11,532 nt of DNA from Hyphochytrium catenoides (taxonomy: Eukaryota > Sar > Hyphochytriomycetes > Hyphochytriales > Hyphochytriaceae), in contig FLMG01000733.1 of the NCBI GenBank assembly GCA_900088475.1, forward strand, positions 1,267 to 12,798. Reading direction: 5' to 3'. The notes beneath the pieces were generated by a model. It saw only the letters and a program-made list of their open reading frames with translations, ran no database searches and was not told the DNA's origin. Shown one piece after another: positions 1 to 8,128 of this stretch; the stretch's first letter is position 1, and the number at the start of each line of letters is the position of its first letter. The position numbers were made by a program, and so were the translations under genes.

Positions 1-187
1 CAAAGCGGGTGAAGAAAGAGCACAAGTCAAATGCGGCCAGACAGAGCTCTGCCTCTCCGCCTGCTGTCAGAGCTCCTGCGTCTCATCTCCCAACCTATCA
101 CCTCCTTCCCGCAGCTCTTCCTCTCCCAGGATAGATCAAAGAGAGGCCGGACCAAGCCAGCTGGCCTTAGCAGTACACATTCACAAA

Positions 188-273
188 GAGGAGAGACCGA
201 GAGAGAGACAAAGAAAGGCCGAGAGAGAGAAAGAGAGAGAGAGAAAGATAGAGACCGACAAGGAGAGAGACGG
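188..273 (+). repeat. Purine-rich (GA)n-type tract just upstream of the LicD start
   Basis: Interrupted GA, GAAA and GACA units run for about 85 nt on the + strand and end 13 nt before ATG 286. It lies where a 5' leader or core promoter would be. I see no TATA-like box between it and position 1. Confidence 0.8.
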
Positions 274-285
274 TGACGGTGCATC

Positions 286-2849
286 ATGCTTCCCATATCC
301 TCCAAGCCCTACAGAGCATCTCGGCACGGCCTCCGCCGGTCGCGTCAGCGGCCAGTAAAACTTCTGATCGCGCTTGCTACTGCCTCGATCCTACTCATCC
401 TGGGTGCGTGCCTGCCTTGAGAGAACCTCTACCGTGACTTCTAGGAGGCCATGCTGTCCGCTTGGATACTTCTTAGTCTCTCTTTCTCTTTGTCTCTGTT
501 TCTCTCTCTTCTCTCGGGTACTCGGCATGAGCTATCATCGGGCTGAAGCCGTCCAAGATTTATATATCTCTCCGCTGCATTCTTATTGCCTCTGTTTGTC
601 TGTCTGTCTCTCCCTCCCTCTCTTTCTCTCTTCTTGTCTCCCCACTTCTCGCTCTCTCCCGCTGCTTCTCTCTCAATGTTGTCTCCCTCTCTCTCCTATG
701 TTCTCTCTCTCTCCTGTCTCTCCCTCTTTCTGCTGTGTGTGTGTCTCTCTCCCTGTCCCTCTTTTCCGTCGGCTGCTATGTTGTTCCTCCCCGTTCTCCT
801 TCGTGGCGATCTTTCTCTTTGTGTCCGCTAATGTGGGCCTGTTGCAGCTGCGAAGTACTTTTATGAGGCTTGTGACACTCGAGCTCCGCTCAGTCAGCTC
901 CTCGTGCAGGTAGAGAGGGAGAGATAGGACTCCTCGCTACTTTTTACTAGGTTCTTCCCTACGTCATCAACTTTTCCTTTTCTTCCGTCTCTTATCCTTT
1001 GCTGTCTGCTTGTCTCTCTCTTTCCAAATGTCCTTTCTCTTTCTTTATGTGTCTCTCCATCGCCCATCAAATAATCTCAGCATGAGACTTCTCTCCATTC
1101 GATCTAACATAATTTATGTACGGGCTACCTCTTGATTCTCTCCGTTCAGTCTTCCTCCTCTGTTTTTCTCTCCTTTCCTTGGATGGCTCTCTACGTCTAA
1201 TGAATCAAATCTCTGCTATTGACTTGGTCTGTCTTCCGCTCTATGTGGCTCTTTATCCTTTCCTTACTCTTCCCTCTCTGTCTCTGTCTCTCCCTCCCTC
1301 TCTCTCTCTCTCTCTCTCTCCGTCTCTCTCTCCCTCTCTCGTACTCTTTCACTTCCACATTTTAACTCTCTCTCTGTTTTTGTCTCCATCTAGCTGTCTC
1401 TCTTCTTTGTCCCCTGCTTTCTATGTCTCGAACCCACTCTGTCTTTAGCATGTCTAACTCTTCCCTTGGCAGGTGACCGATGTGTTAGTGGCGAACGGTG
1501 TGAAGGACTTCTGGTTAGACAAAGGAACACTGCTGGGAGCTATTCGAGAGAAAGATCTGATTCAGTGGGAGTATGACGTTGATATCTCGATGATGGAAGA
1601 GGATTGCAGAAAGTAAGAGCAAACGTCATCTCTCGTCTAGCTTTCTCTTCCTGCTTTCCTTCTACTTCTCACGCACAATTCCCTTTCTTTGTGTCCTTCT
1701 TGCTGCGACGGCAGCCTTTTCCCTTCGTCTCATAACTTCTTCAGCGGCTTCTCTGATAAGTTCATCTTCGGTCTCCTCTCCTCTCCGCCACTCCGCCGTC
1801 TTCTGGTCTTCAACCTCCACTGTCTGCCTCCCTTAAACTTCCAAGTGCCCTTATAAATGAGTGTCTCTCTACCGCATCACCTCTATCTAGCCGCCTTCAG
1901 TCACTTTGTAATTCCCTTCGCTTCATGGTGCTCACTGTCCCGATGCTAGGATGGACTCGATAAAGGACAAGTTTGCCGCCGCCGGACTGTTCGCGTACAA
2001 TCGCTCAGACTACATTGAACAGAAACGAACGAGGATCATCATTCCGGACGGATCCTTTCTCCCTAGCTACCAGAGCCCATACCTGACTGTCCCTTGTTAT
2101 CGGATCTACGATGGACAAAAGAAGTACTTTATGGATATTTATTGGAAGAATGTCATCCCTAAGGAGAAGGTGCTGGTCTCTTTAATTCATCCTTCCTCTC
2201 AGAAGGCATTTGAAGCCTGTTCCAAGGAAAGTTGTCGTTCTCACTCCGACCGCGTGTCTCTTTGTCCAGGTGAAGACAGACTCTATGAAGTTTCTTCTAC
2301 CTCCTCATTATGCCTTTGCTGAGGACTTGCTGTGTGATGCAGAGGGAATGATACCCGAGGTACGGAGGCATGAGCCAACCGTCCATGTCCTTTTCTTTGG
2401 CCGGTCCTTGATGTACCTTCGGCGCTTGCCGCCAATCTAGCTCGTCTGCTATGCCGATGACAAGGAGCTCTACAGTCTATGACTTCAGCAGTCTCCTTGC
2501 CCTGTTGGTGTTCGATGTGGGAAGCGTTGTCCAACTTTTTCCCTTGTTGCTGACTCAGAACCTCGCCTGCCTTGACAGATGCACTGCTGTGGAGGCTGTG
2601 ACGCTGTCAGCACCATTTTCCCTTTGCAGAGATTTTCGTTCGCTGGACGCGACCATTTCCACATTCCTCACAAGCCGAATGTCTCACTAGAAACTCAATT
2701 TGGGAAGTCTTGGACCGTGAAGATGATCAAGGTTTGGCTTGCGAACTATCAGTGTGCCAGAGAGACGATAACGAAGTGAAAGGAAAATGACAGCGACGAG
2801 ACGGGTGTAGAATAAAAAGACTTAGAAACGGAGAGAGAGAGAGAAGGGG

Positions 2850-2887
<38 letters not shown>

Positions 2888-2888
2888 T

Positions 2889-2925
<37 letters not shown>

Positions 2926-3220
2926 AAGGGATAACAGAGAAGGCGCTCGTCCCTGCAAACATGTGAGAGATTAAGCGCAACCCAGGAGAGCGGGCAGCAG
3001 AAGGACTGTGGATGATCGGACTTCCTGTTCAGTTGACGCAACGACTTACTCTTTCTCTCCGCAGGGGTACAAGAAGGTCACATGTCTGCACATTATCCAG
3101 CCTCAGCTATTCCGGTTATTATGCCTTCTGCTCTTAGGTTCAGTGGGCGCTGCGGTGTATGTCTGGGTGAGAGGAGCGCCCTACAGAATGGGATGGACCA
3201 AGCTTCGAAACCACGATTAA
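286..3220 (+). CDS. LicD/fukutin-family phosphotransferase, seven exons, two membrane segments
   Basis: Exons: 286-403, 848-909, 1473-1612, 1950-2169, 2270-2359, 2630-2731, 3065-3220. They total 888 nt (295 residues plus TAA). Every junction is GT-AG and every phase agrees. Residues 26-41 are a hydrophobic anchor after a very basic N-terminus (R/K at 7-25), so a type II signal anchor with the catalytic part in the ER/Golgi lumen. The LicD core follows: FWLDKGTLLGAIREKD (73-88), then WEYDVDISM (92-100) with the D95-V-D97 metal/nucleotide-binding pair, YFMDIYW (166-172), and HIPHKPNVSLETQFGKSW (221-238), the usual end of the fold. A second hydrophobic segment lies at 259-279, followed by a short basic tail. 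Known relatives transfer phospho-sugars, ribitol phosphate or phosphocholine from CDP or similar donors to glycans. Substrate here is unknown; the core looks nearer to FKRP/fukutin than to bacterial LicD. ATG 286 has A at -3 and the next upstream purine tract ends 13 nt before it. Least certain junctions: donor 2170 (GTGCTG) and donor 2360 (GTACGG). Confidence 0.85.
474..830 (+). repeat. CT-rich low-complexity region within LicD intron 1
   Basis: Intron 1 (404-847, 444 nt) is dominated on the sense strand by interrupted CT, CCCT and TGT units. The frames it opens encode only Ser/Leu/Phe/Cys low complexity and are not genes. The intron ends TGTTGCAG at 847. Confidence 0.8.
1271..1340 (+). repeat. 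(CT)n microsatellite in LicD intron 2
   Basis: Near-perfect CT dinucleotides with CCCT and GTCT interruptions lie in the 563-nt intron 2 (910-1472). The rest of that intron is also pyrimidine-rich and ends CCCTTGGCAG. Confidence 0.85.
2831..2923 (+). repeat. Compound (GA)n-(GACA)n-(GA)n microsatellite in LicD intron 6
   Basis: A block of GA, a GGGGG interruption, more GA, then tandem GACA units with one GATA, then GA again. It lies in the 333-nt intron 6 (2732-3064). Unlike introns 1-3, the sense strand here is purine-rich. Confidence 0.9.
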
Positions 3221-4548
3221 CAGATAAAGACAATGTCGCAAAGGAAGGAGAGAGAGAGAAAGACAGATTGGAGGAGAGATAGGGAGAGACACAAAGAGTG
3301 TTTGCAGAAAGTGGACGCTTTGCTGCGGTGCCGTCTTTTCTCCTGGTCTCGTGAGATTCAAAAGAAAGAGAGGAGACCGGGTTATTGCGGCGGGAGGTTG
3401 GGATACAGCTCGGTCAGCTGCTGCTATATTTATGCGACCGGCGCTAACAGTAAGCAGAGAGAGGGTCTATTTGAACTCTGTTAAGTTATCTAAAGGCTCT
3501 TGCGTACAAGCGACGGCCCGACTTGGCTCAGCTTCGAGGTGGGTCTCTCCTGAGGGGATGCTCTTGCATCACCGTGAGGCACACATTGTGAAGGCTAACA
3601 GCGCGGCAAAGAGAGAAGCAATTGGCCAGCAGCATGGGCTTACAGACGATGGGAGAAGGAGTTAGAGACCAGGGAGAAAAGAGGGAATAGCGGGATGCTG
3701 ACCCTTCAGACCTCAGCCATTCCAGGCCTTGAAGCTACTTTCGGACTTCATATGTGACGGTATGATAACAGGCGCATGCGTGGAGCTTCAGATCACGGTG
3801 TGAGCCAGAGAAAGGCGGAGAGGGAGTGAAGAGAAGAAGGAGATAAGGCTCGAGAGTTTCTGAGAGCGGAAGGATGGCCATATTAAAATAGTAACGCTCT
3901 TCTTGCCGGTAACACAATCAAGGCCTTCTCGGTCTCTGTCATTGCTAGAGCTCCTCTAGACTTCTCTCTAGCATTCCCCTTGTATCCTCATCCATAGACT
4001 TACAGCTCTTCGTCAGTAGAAAGTGCTGATGTAGAGATCTGAGTCCCGATAATCTCTGTTCCTGAAGTCTTCATCCGCAATTATTGGCAGCGCCCCCATC
4101 CCAAAGCGTGTACATAGCGGCGTTAGCGGCTATTGTTTTATCTGTAATACCATCTTATTTTAAGAGATTTGCATGTGCGTTGTACGCCGTCCGGGGCGAG
4201 TATCTTCATCAGAACTTCACACTGTGGTACAGTCTCTTTCTGAAGGTTTGAGCGCTTCATCAGACAAGTTGGCTGGCCTTTTAACACGCTTTGTAGGCCC
4301 TCGAGGTCGCACAGAGCTTGTGGTCTCTCTGACAACGGCAGAGTGTAGGGCAGAGAAGTAGGATAGGGAGGAGAAGGTAACGTGCGGCTTGCCCGAATAC
4401 CACCGCCGCCAATGCCAGACCTTGCTGGGTGGTGGGAAGCAATGTGAGCTTGTTGAGGTTCCGATTAAGCGAAGGGCAGGGCCGCCTTGGTTGAGCCAAC
4501 CATCTATCAAAGCTGTTGTGCCGTGAGGCCGTTGAACTCACGCGGAAT
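3221..4548. other. Intergenic stretch, no confident gene
   Basis: After a GA-rich start, the sequence has balanced composition. It contains an ATG-initiated open frame at 3432-3665 (77 residues) and another at 4173-4361 (62 residues), both + strand and neither with a recognisable domain. The second could be an upstream ORF of the ankyrin gene. I see no canonical TATA box immediately upstream of 4549 and no AATAAA close after the LicD stop. The region must hold the LicD 3' end and the ankyrin promoter. Confidence 0.6.
3241..3298 (+). repeat. Purine-rich GA tract in the 3' flank of the LicD gene
   Basis: Interrupted GA and GAAA units start about 20 nt after the TAA at 3218-3220. It is probably within the 3' untranslated region. 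Confidence 0.7.
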
Positions 4549-6231
4549 ATGGCCACGGCGGAAGGAAGCTTACCGCTGCAGGATGCTCTGAATGGCGCTG
4601 CAGACGGAGTAGTCCTTGCATCACCCACTTCTGCAGCTTTCGAAGCCCTCAGTAACATCCACATAGTGCACCAGATAACCTTGTTTCAGCCGGGAATCAA
4701 GTTCAAAGACTGGGACGATGGGGATCTGGCCGTGTACCTTGGCTACTACTCTCTCCTTAGGCTTAAACACAGCCTCAGTAGTGCAGCTACGGCCGCGGCA
4801 GCTCCCCAAGGCACTGCTCAGGGCGACAGGAAATGCCCTTTGGTCTACTGCATCAACTCTATGTACTATGCCGTCAGAGATGGCGACCTCGACCTGATGA
4901 AGTGGGTCCACAAGAATGCTTTTACAAGTGAAGGACGCTTATTAGTGCGCTCAATCTCAGATATCAGCGAAGAAGAAGAGGCTTCAGATGACTCTAGTGA
5001 CAGTGAAGAGTCGGCAGATGGTACTCCTGCCGCCGGAAGCAAGCCTCCTCATCGCACTCGCTTTGATCTCTTCTCAGAAGCAGCTCACTATGGCCATCTT
5101 CACATCCTTAAGTGGCTGGGAAAGAGAAACCCCCGGAGCGCGCATGGCAAACAGGGGCTCTTTGGAGCCATCAAGAACGGACATTTTGATGTTGTCCGCT
5201 GGTGTTGCAAGCGGCTACCGCCCAGCCCGAGAGTGCTGCAGGGTAGTTTGTGGGTGGCAATGTCTCACGGTCGGCTAGAGATCTTGACATGGCTCTCTGA
5301 ACGGTATCAAGTTAAGCTGAAAGATCCCTTGTTGGTCGTTGGGCTTTGGGGAGCACTGAAAGCTGGTCATACGGCCACTGCGGACTGGGCGGTCCAATAT
5401 TACGGAGTCCAAGTTACCGTGAACGCTGCCATCGCAAAGGGCCATCTACCCCTGCTGCGCTGGCTTCTAAAGCAAGGGCTGTATACCCCGCCTGAGGAGC
5501 TGCCAGGTCCGCTTCTCATCGCTGCGACTGCTGGCCACCTGGAAGTCCTTCAATGGTTTTTGAACAAGCATCTAGAGCTCAAGGAAAGATGGATAACACG
5601 GCCCCTGATGCGTCGGGTCGCTGAGGAAGGGCAACTTACGGTTCTGAAATGGCTTGTGAACCGCCAAGTGTTAAGCTTCGGCGAGTTTGCGGACATGGAC
5701 CCTTTTGATGAGCGGCCGGAAGCCAAGCTGCATAGAAATGTAGCCCTTAATGGCCATCATTCAATGCTACTATATCTTTATGAGAACCGGCCGACTCTTT
5801 TCCATGAGCCTCTCTCTGTGGAAGACTTTGATCAGATTGTCCGGAGCGGAGATGTCAATATTCTGACTTTCTTTAGCCTTGCCGTGGCTGGTGGCATCGT
5901 CTGTACATCTGCAGCTCTCAGACATGCCAGGAGGATGGATAATCTGGTCCTGCTAACCTTCCTACAGTCTCAATTGGTCACAGTGGTGGAGTCTGGGAGT
6001 ACTCTGTCAGTAGACGTTGATAACGGTGGCGCTTCTAGTTCTGATGATGAAGGCAGCATTGAGTTTTCTGACGAAGGAGAAGGAGACGATGCCGACGCAG
6101 ACATAGCCTCGGATGACTCCTGGGAAGATCAAGATATAGATGACTCGGATGAGGACACAGACAGTGATGGAGACACCATGTACGCGATAGCAAGACGGGT
6201 GAAGCGAGTGATAGAGAACATTCCACCATAG
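4549..6231 (+). CDS. Ankyrin-repeat protein with acidic insert and acidic C-terminal region
   Basis: This is an uninterrupted 560-residue frame. ATG 4549 has A at -3 and G at +4, and it is the first in-frame ATG after a stop at 4492. About 11 degenerate ankyrin-like helix pairs begin near residues 105, 175, 204, 234, 266, 291, 322, 353, 396, 427 and 455. They share the pattern A..GH..VL.WL; clear examples are EAAHYGHLHILKWLGKRN (177-194) and IAATAGHLEVLQWFLNKH (324-341). Spacing is about 25-32 residues except between the first two, where a Ser/Asp/Glu insert (138-159) with casein-kinase-2-like sites interrupts the array. Residues 496-542 are almost all D, E, S and G; a short basic helix-like tail (545-554, ARRVKRV) follows. 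There is no signal peptide or membrane segment, so a cytosolic or nuclear scaffold is likely. Ankyrin arrays bind proteins; the partner is not predictable. No F-box, SOCS or kinase domain is visible. The absence of introns contrasts with the gene upstream. Confidence 0.9.
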   Translation: MATAEGSLPLQDALNGAADGVVLASPTSAAFEALSNIHIVHQITLFQPGIKFKDWDDGDLAVYLGYYSLLRLKHSLSSAATAAAAPQGTAQGDRKCPLVYCINSMYYAVRDGDLDLMKWVHKNAFTSEGRLLVRSISDISEEEEASDDSSDSEESADGTPAAGSKPPHRTRFDLFSEAAHYGHLHILKWLGKRNPRSAHGKQGLFGAIKNGHFDVVRWCCKRLPPSPRVLQGSLWVAMSHGRLEILTWLSERYQVKLKDPLLVVGLWGALKAGHTATADWAVQYYGVQVTVNAAIAKGHLPLLRWLLKQGLYTPPEELPGPLLIAATAGHLEVLQWFLNKHLELKERWITRPLMRRVAEEGQLTVLKWLVNRQVLSFGEFADMDPFDERPEAKLHRNVALNGHHSMLLYLYENRPTLFHEPLSVEDFDQIVRSGDVNILTFFSLAVAGGIVCTSAALRHARRMDNLVLLTFLQSQLVTVVESGSTLSVDVDNGGASSSDDEGSIEFSDEGEGDDADADIASDDSWEDQDIDDSDEDTDSDGDTMYAIARRVKRVIENIPP

Positions 6232-6884
6232 CCATTGCCACCTCACAAGCTTTTCGCTCTCTGTCTCTTACCCTCTGGATTGTTTCAGATCTGTACTCTG
6301 GCCTACATGTAAATCATTCCTTTCCTATGGAACTGTCTGTCTCTTTTCTACACTCTCTGCTTGTCAGACTAGTCTATACCTGGCACTGAGACCTGGAGGG
6401 TCCCTCTAGACATGGCAGCAAGTTCAAGCCAACAGCAATGAGGAACATTGACCCCTTCTAGGTGTCAGTGGCCTGATTGATGAACTGCACTGCTAAGAAT
6501 GCACGTCTGTAGGTTACTTCTTCTTCTCCTTGCTCGCTAAGTTCCTCTTGCATTCCATAAAGAGGAGAGATGAAGAGCGCTAACTTGGCCACTGCGATGT
6601 GAGCGAGGCAAATGTCAGCAGCAGCAGCACCGCATGTCTCTTCCACCTCATCAATCTCTTAGTATCAGAAGGAGAGACTTGATGCTTTAAGCGCCTCTGT
6701 GAAGAAACAGAGGAAGCCTTATCCTTTCATAGAGGGAACATGAGAAGAGAGAGAGAGAGAGAGATTTTGCTGCCACCCTCTCTCTCCTCGAAGAAATGGA
6801 CGATGACGCGGCTTTCCAAAGAAGTAAAAGGACTCCGAGGTAGAAGAGAGGTGCGGAGAGGACATAGATTTATTATAGAGTTTG
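6232..6884. other. Intergenic stretch after the ankyrin gene, weak minus-strand candidate
   Basis: The ankyrin 3' untranslated region should lie here; a TGTAAA hexamer occurs near 6308. On the minus strand, 6646-6458 is open for 62 codons with ordinary protein-like composition but starts GTG, and an overlapping ATG at 6651 encodes 23 residues resembling a signal peptide (basic, then LLLL). No splice model joins them convincingly. A short (GA)n tract sits at 6742-6764. Confidence 0.4.
6742..6764 (+). repeat. Short (GA)n microsatellite
   Basis: About ten GA units interrupted once near the left end, in the spacer between the ankyrin gene and the 7505 gene. Confidence 0.85.
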
Positions 6885-7493
6885 ATGAGACAGATTAAGC
6901 CCCGTGAAGAAAGAAGAAGAAAGACGCGAAGTGTGAGAGGTAAATTCTCGGTCTTTCAAGCAAGAGAAAATCATGATGTTTCTTCTCCTTTTTTTATTAT
7001 AGGGAATCAAGAAAAAATGATGAAGATCAAGGAAGAAGAATCCTTCTACAAGGTAATCATAAACTGATAATCATTGGCTTTCTGAATACTCTTGCTCTCA
7101 CACGGCTTTTCCTTCTGCTGACCCCTCAAAACAAGGTCAGAGGGTTATTACGTTACCTAGGTGTCCCGAGTAGACGGAGGGATGGGTGGGCCAGTGATGG
7201 GAAGAAAATGGCGCCGCTGCACAAAAGAACTTTTTTCACCATTTTTGCAGACTGCAGACAGAGTTGAGCTCGAAGGTGCAGTTCTATGGCTCTATTTATC
7301 GCGTTTTGGGTCTGCTTGGATCTCCTGCCAGTCCCCCAGAGACATTGTTAGAGCTTTGATACGTTGGGCCGAAGATAGTCTAAGAGACTCCTGTACTATA
7401 GACTTTCAGATCCATAGGGTTATAGTCCCTATTTCCACCAGAAGCGTTTGGAAGCGTTCTCTCTGCGTGGAAGTCCTGGAGGCTGGGCAATAG
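6885..7493 (+). CDS. Candidate three-exon small ORF or long upstream ORF in the leader of the 7505 gene
   Basis: Possible exons are 6885-6939, 7003-7052 and 7251-7493 (348 nt, 115 residues). Junctions: donor GTAAAT at 6940, acceptor TTTTTTTATTATAG ending 7002, donor GTAATC at 7053, acceptor CACCATTTTTGCAG ending 7250. The first intron is 63 nt, a multiple of three, so only the second junction tests phase; it passes. The N-terminus is very basic, the middle is lysine/glutamate-rich, and the last 80 residues have balanced composition (for example SPRDIVRALIRWAEDSLRDS). It stops 11 nt before ATG 7505. The ATG has T at -3, unlike the three solid genes. It may instead be non-coding leader exons of the 7505 gene. 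No family is recognised. Confidence 0.25.
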
Positions 7494-7504
7494 TTACTGG
7501 GAGA

Positions 7505-8128
7505 ATGACCTGCTTTAGCGCTCAAGTGCTGAGCTTCATCCTTTTCATTGCATTTGTTTCGGGACAAAATGCCGGTCCAGTCACAACCACCAAAAGAGCC
7601 TTCAGCGGCATTGATGAAGTTATGACTCTCAAGTGCGACAAGCCTGACGAAATTATGTGCTTACGCTTTTACCGCGTAGGAGTGTGCTGCCTGAAATCTT
7701 CTCCAGAAAACCTGAAGAACAATCCCGATGGCGACTGCGTTTACCTGGGTCCAAAGACCAGCACTCTAGTCAACCTGGTCCGGAACTGCAGCGGTGGCGC
7801 GAATGATAGCGTCATCACAACCCCGTTCAAGTCTCCCTGCACCTTCAGAATCGGCAGCGCAGAACTAACGCCGGTGCCCAACGAGAGAATCATCAATACG
7901 AAGACCTGCCAACAGGCCCCCAGTCAAAATGCCTCCTCAGCGATTGAGGACAACCGCTTCTATGTACAATATGACTGCATCTCTGGAGCGACTACCTGCG
8001 ATAAGCCGGCATCCCAGGAGGGCATTCTGTATCTTGCTCTAAGTGTTGCTATCGGCCTCGGTCTGACGCTCGTCGTGGGCCTACTAGGGGCGTGTACAAG
8101 GAACATGTTCAAGCCGAAGAAAGAGTAA
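7505..8128 (+). CDS. Secreted-pathway type I membrane glycoprotein, Cys-rich, lectin-like (SUEL-type?) ectodomain
   Basis: 207 residues from ATG 7505 (A at -3). Residues 1-20 form a signal peptide, with likely cleavage after VSG. The ectodomain (21-170) has ten cysteines (44, 52, 61, 62, 78, 95, 112, 135, 158, 165), an even number that suits five disulfides, and N-glycosylation sequons at N94 (NCS), N100 (NDS) and N142 (NAS). One transmembrane helix spans about 173-197. The cytosolic tail ends KPKKE, which fits the KxKxx COPI-dependent ER-retrieval signal. The order LKC..., LVRNCSGG, SPCTFRIGSAEL, then FYVQYDC resembles the galactose/rhamnose-binding (SUEL) lectin pattern (V..C.G...C...C...L.V.Y.C), but spacing is looser and the YGR motif is replaced by YRV, so the family call is tentative. 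If right, it could be an ER lectin or cargo receptor. The TAA stop is embedded in GTAAGA, a good splice donor, so an alternative C-terminus is possible. Confidence 0.85.
   Translation: MTCFSAQVLSFILFIAFVSGQNAGPVTTTKRAFSGIDEVMTLKCDKPDEIMCLRFYRVGVCCLKSSPENLKNNPDGDCVYLGPKTSTLVNLVRNCSGGANDSVITTPFKSPCTFRIGSAELTPVPNERIINTKTCQQAPSQNASSAIEDNRFYVQYDCISGATTCDKPASQEGILYLALSVAIGLGLTLVVGLLGACTRNMFKPKKE

Noticed and set aside
374-913. Long open frame across the CT-rich intron 1 region
   Set aside because: The frame is Ser/Leu/Cys/Phe low complexity caused by CT repeats; the spliced gene uses only 848-909 of it, in phase with the LicD core.
1951-2322. Unspliced 123-residue ORF as a separate small gene
   Set aside because: Its first 73 codons continue the LicD core from the previous exon and the part after 2169 loses similarity to the family; splicing to 2270 restores the conserved VKTDSMKFLLPPHYAFAEDLL-like continuation.
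2727-3041. Minus-strand Ser/Leu-rich frames opposite the GA/GACA microsatellite
   Set aside because: They are direct translations of the dinucleotide repeat.
4516-4548. TTG-initiated N-terminal extension of the ankyrin protein
   Set aside because: In a eukaryotic nuclear gene the ATG at 4549 with good context is the likely start; the extension has no distinctive feature.
7448-7504. TTG-initiated extension of the membrane protein
   Set aside because: The extension would bury the signal peptide 19 residues inside; ATG 7505 gives a standard signal peptide and good -3 context.
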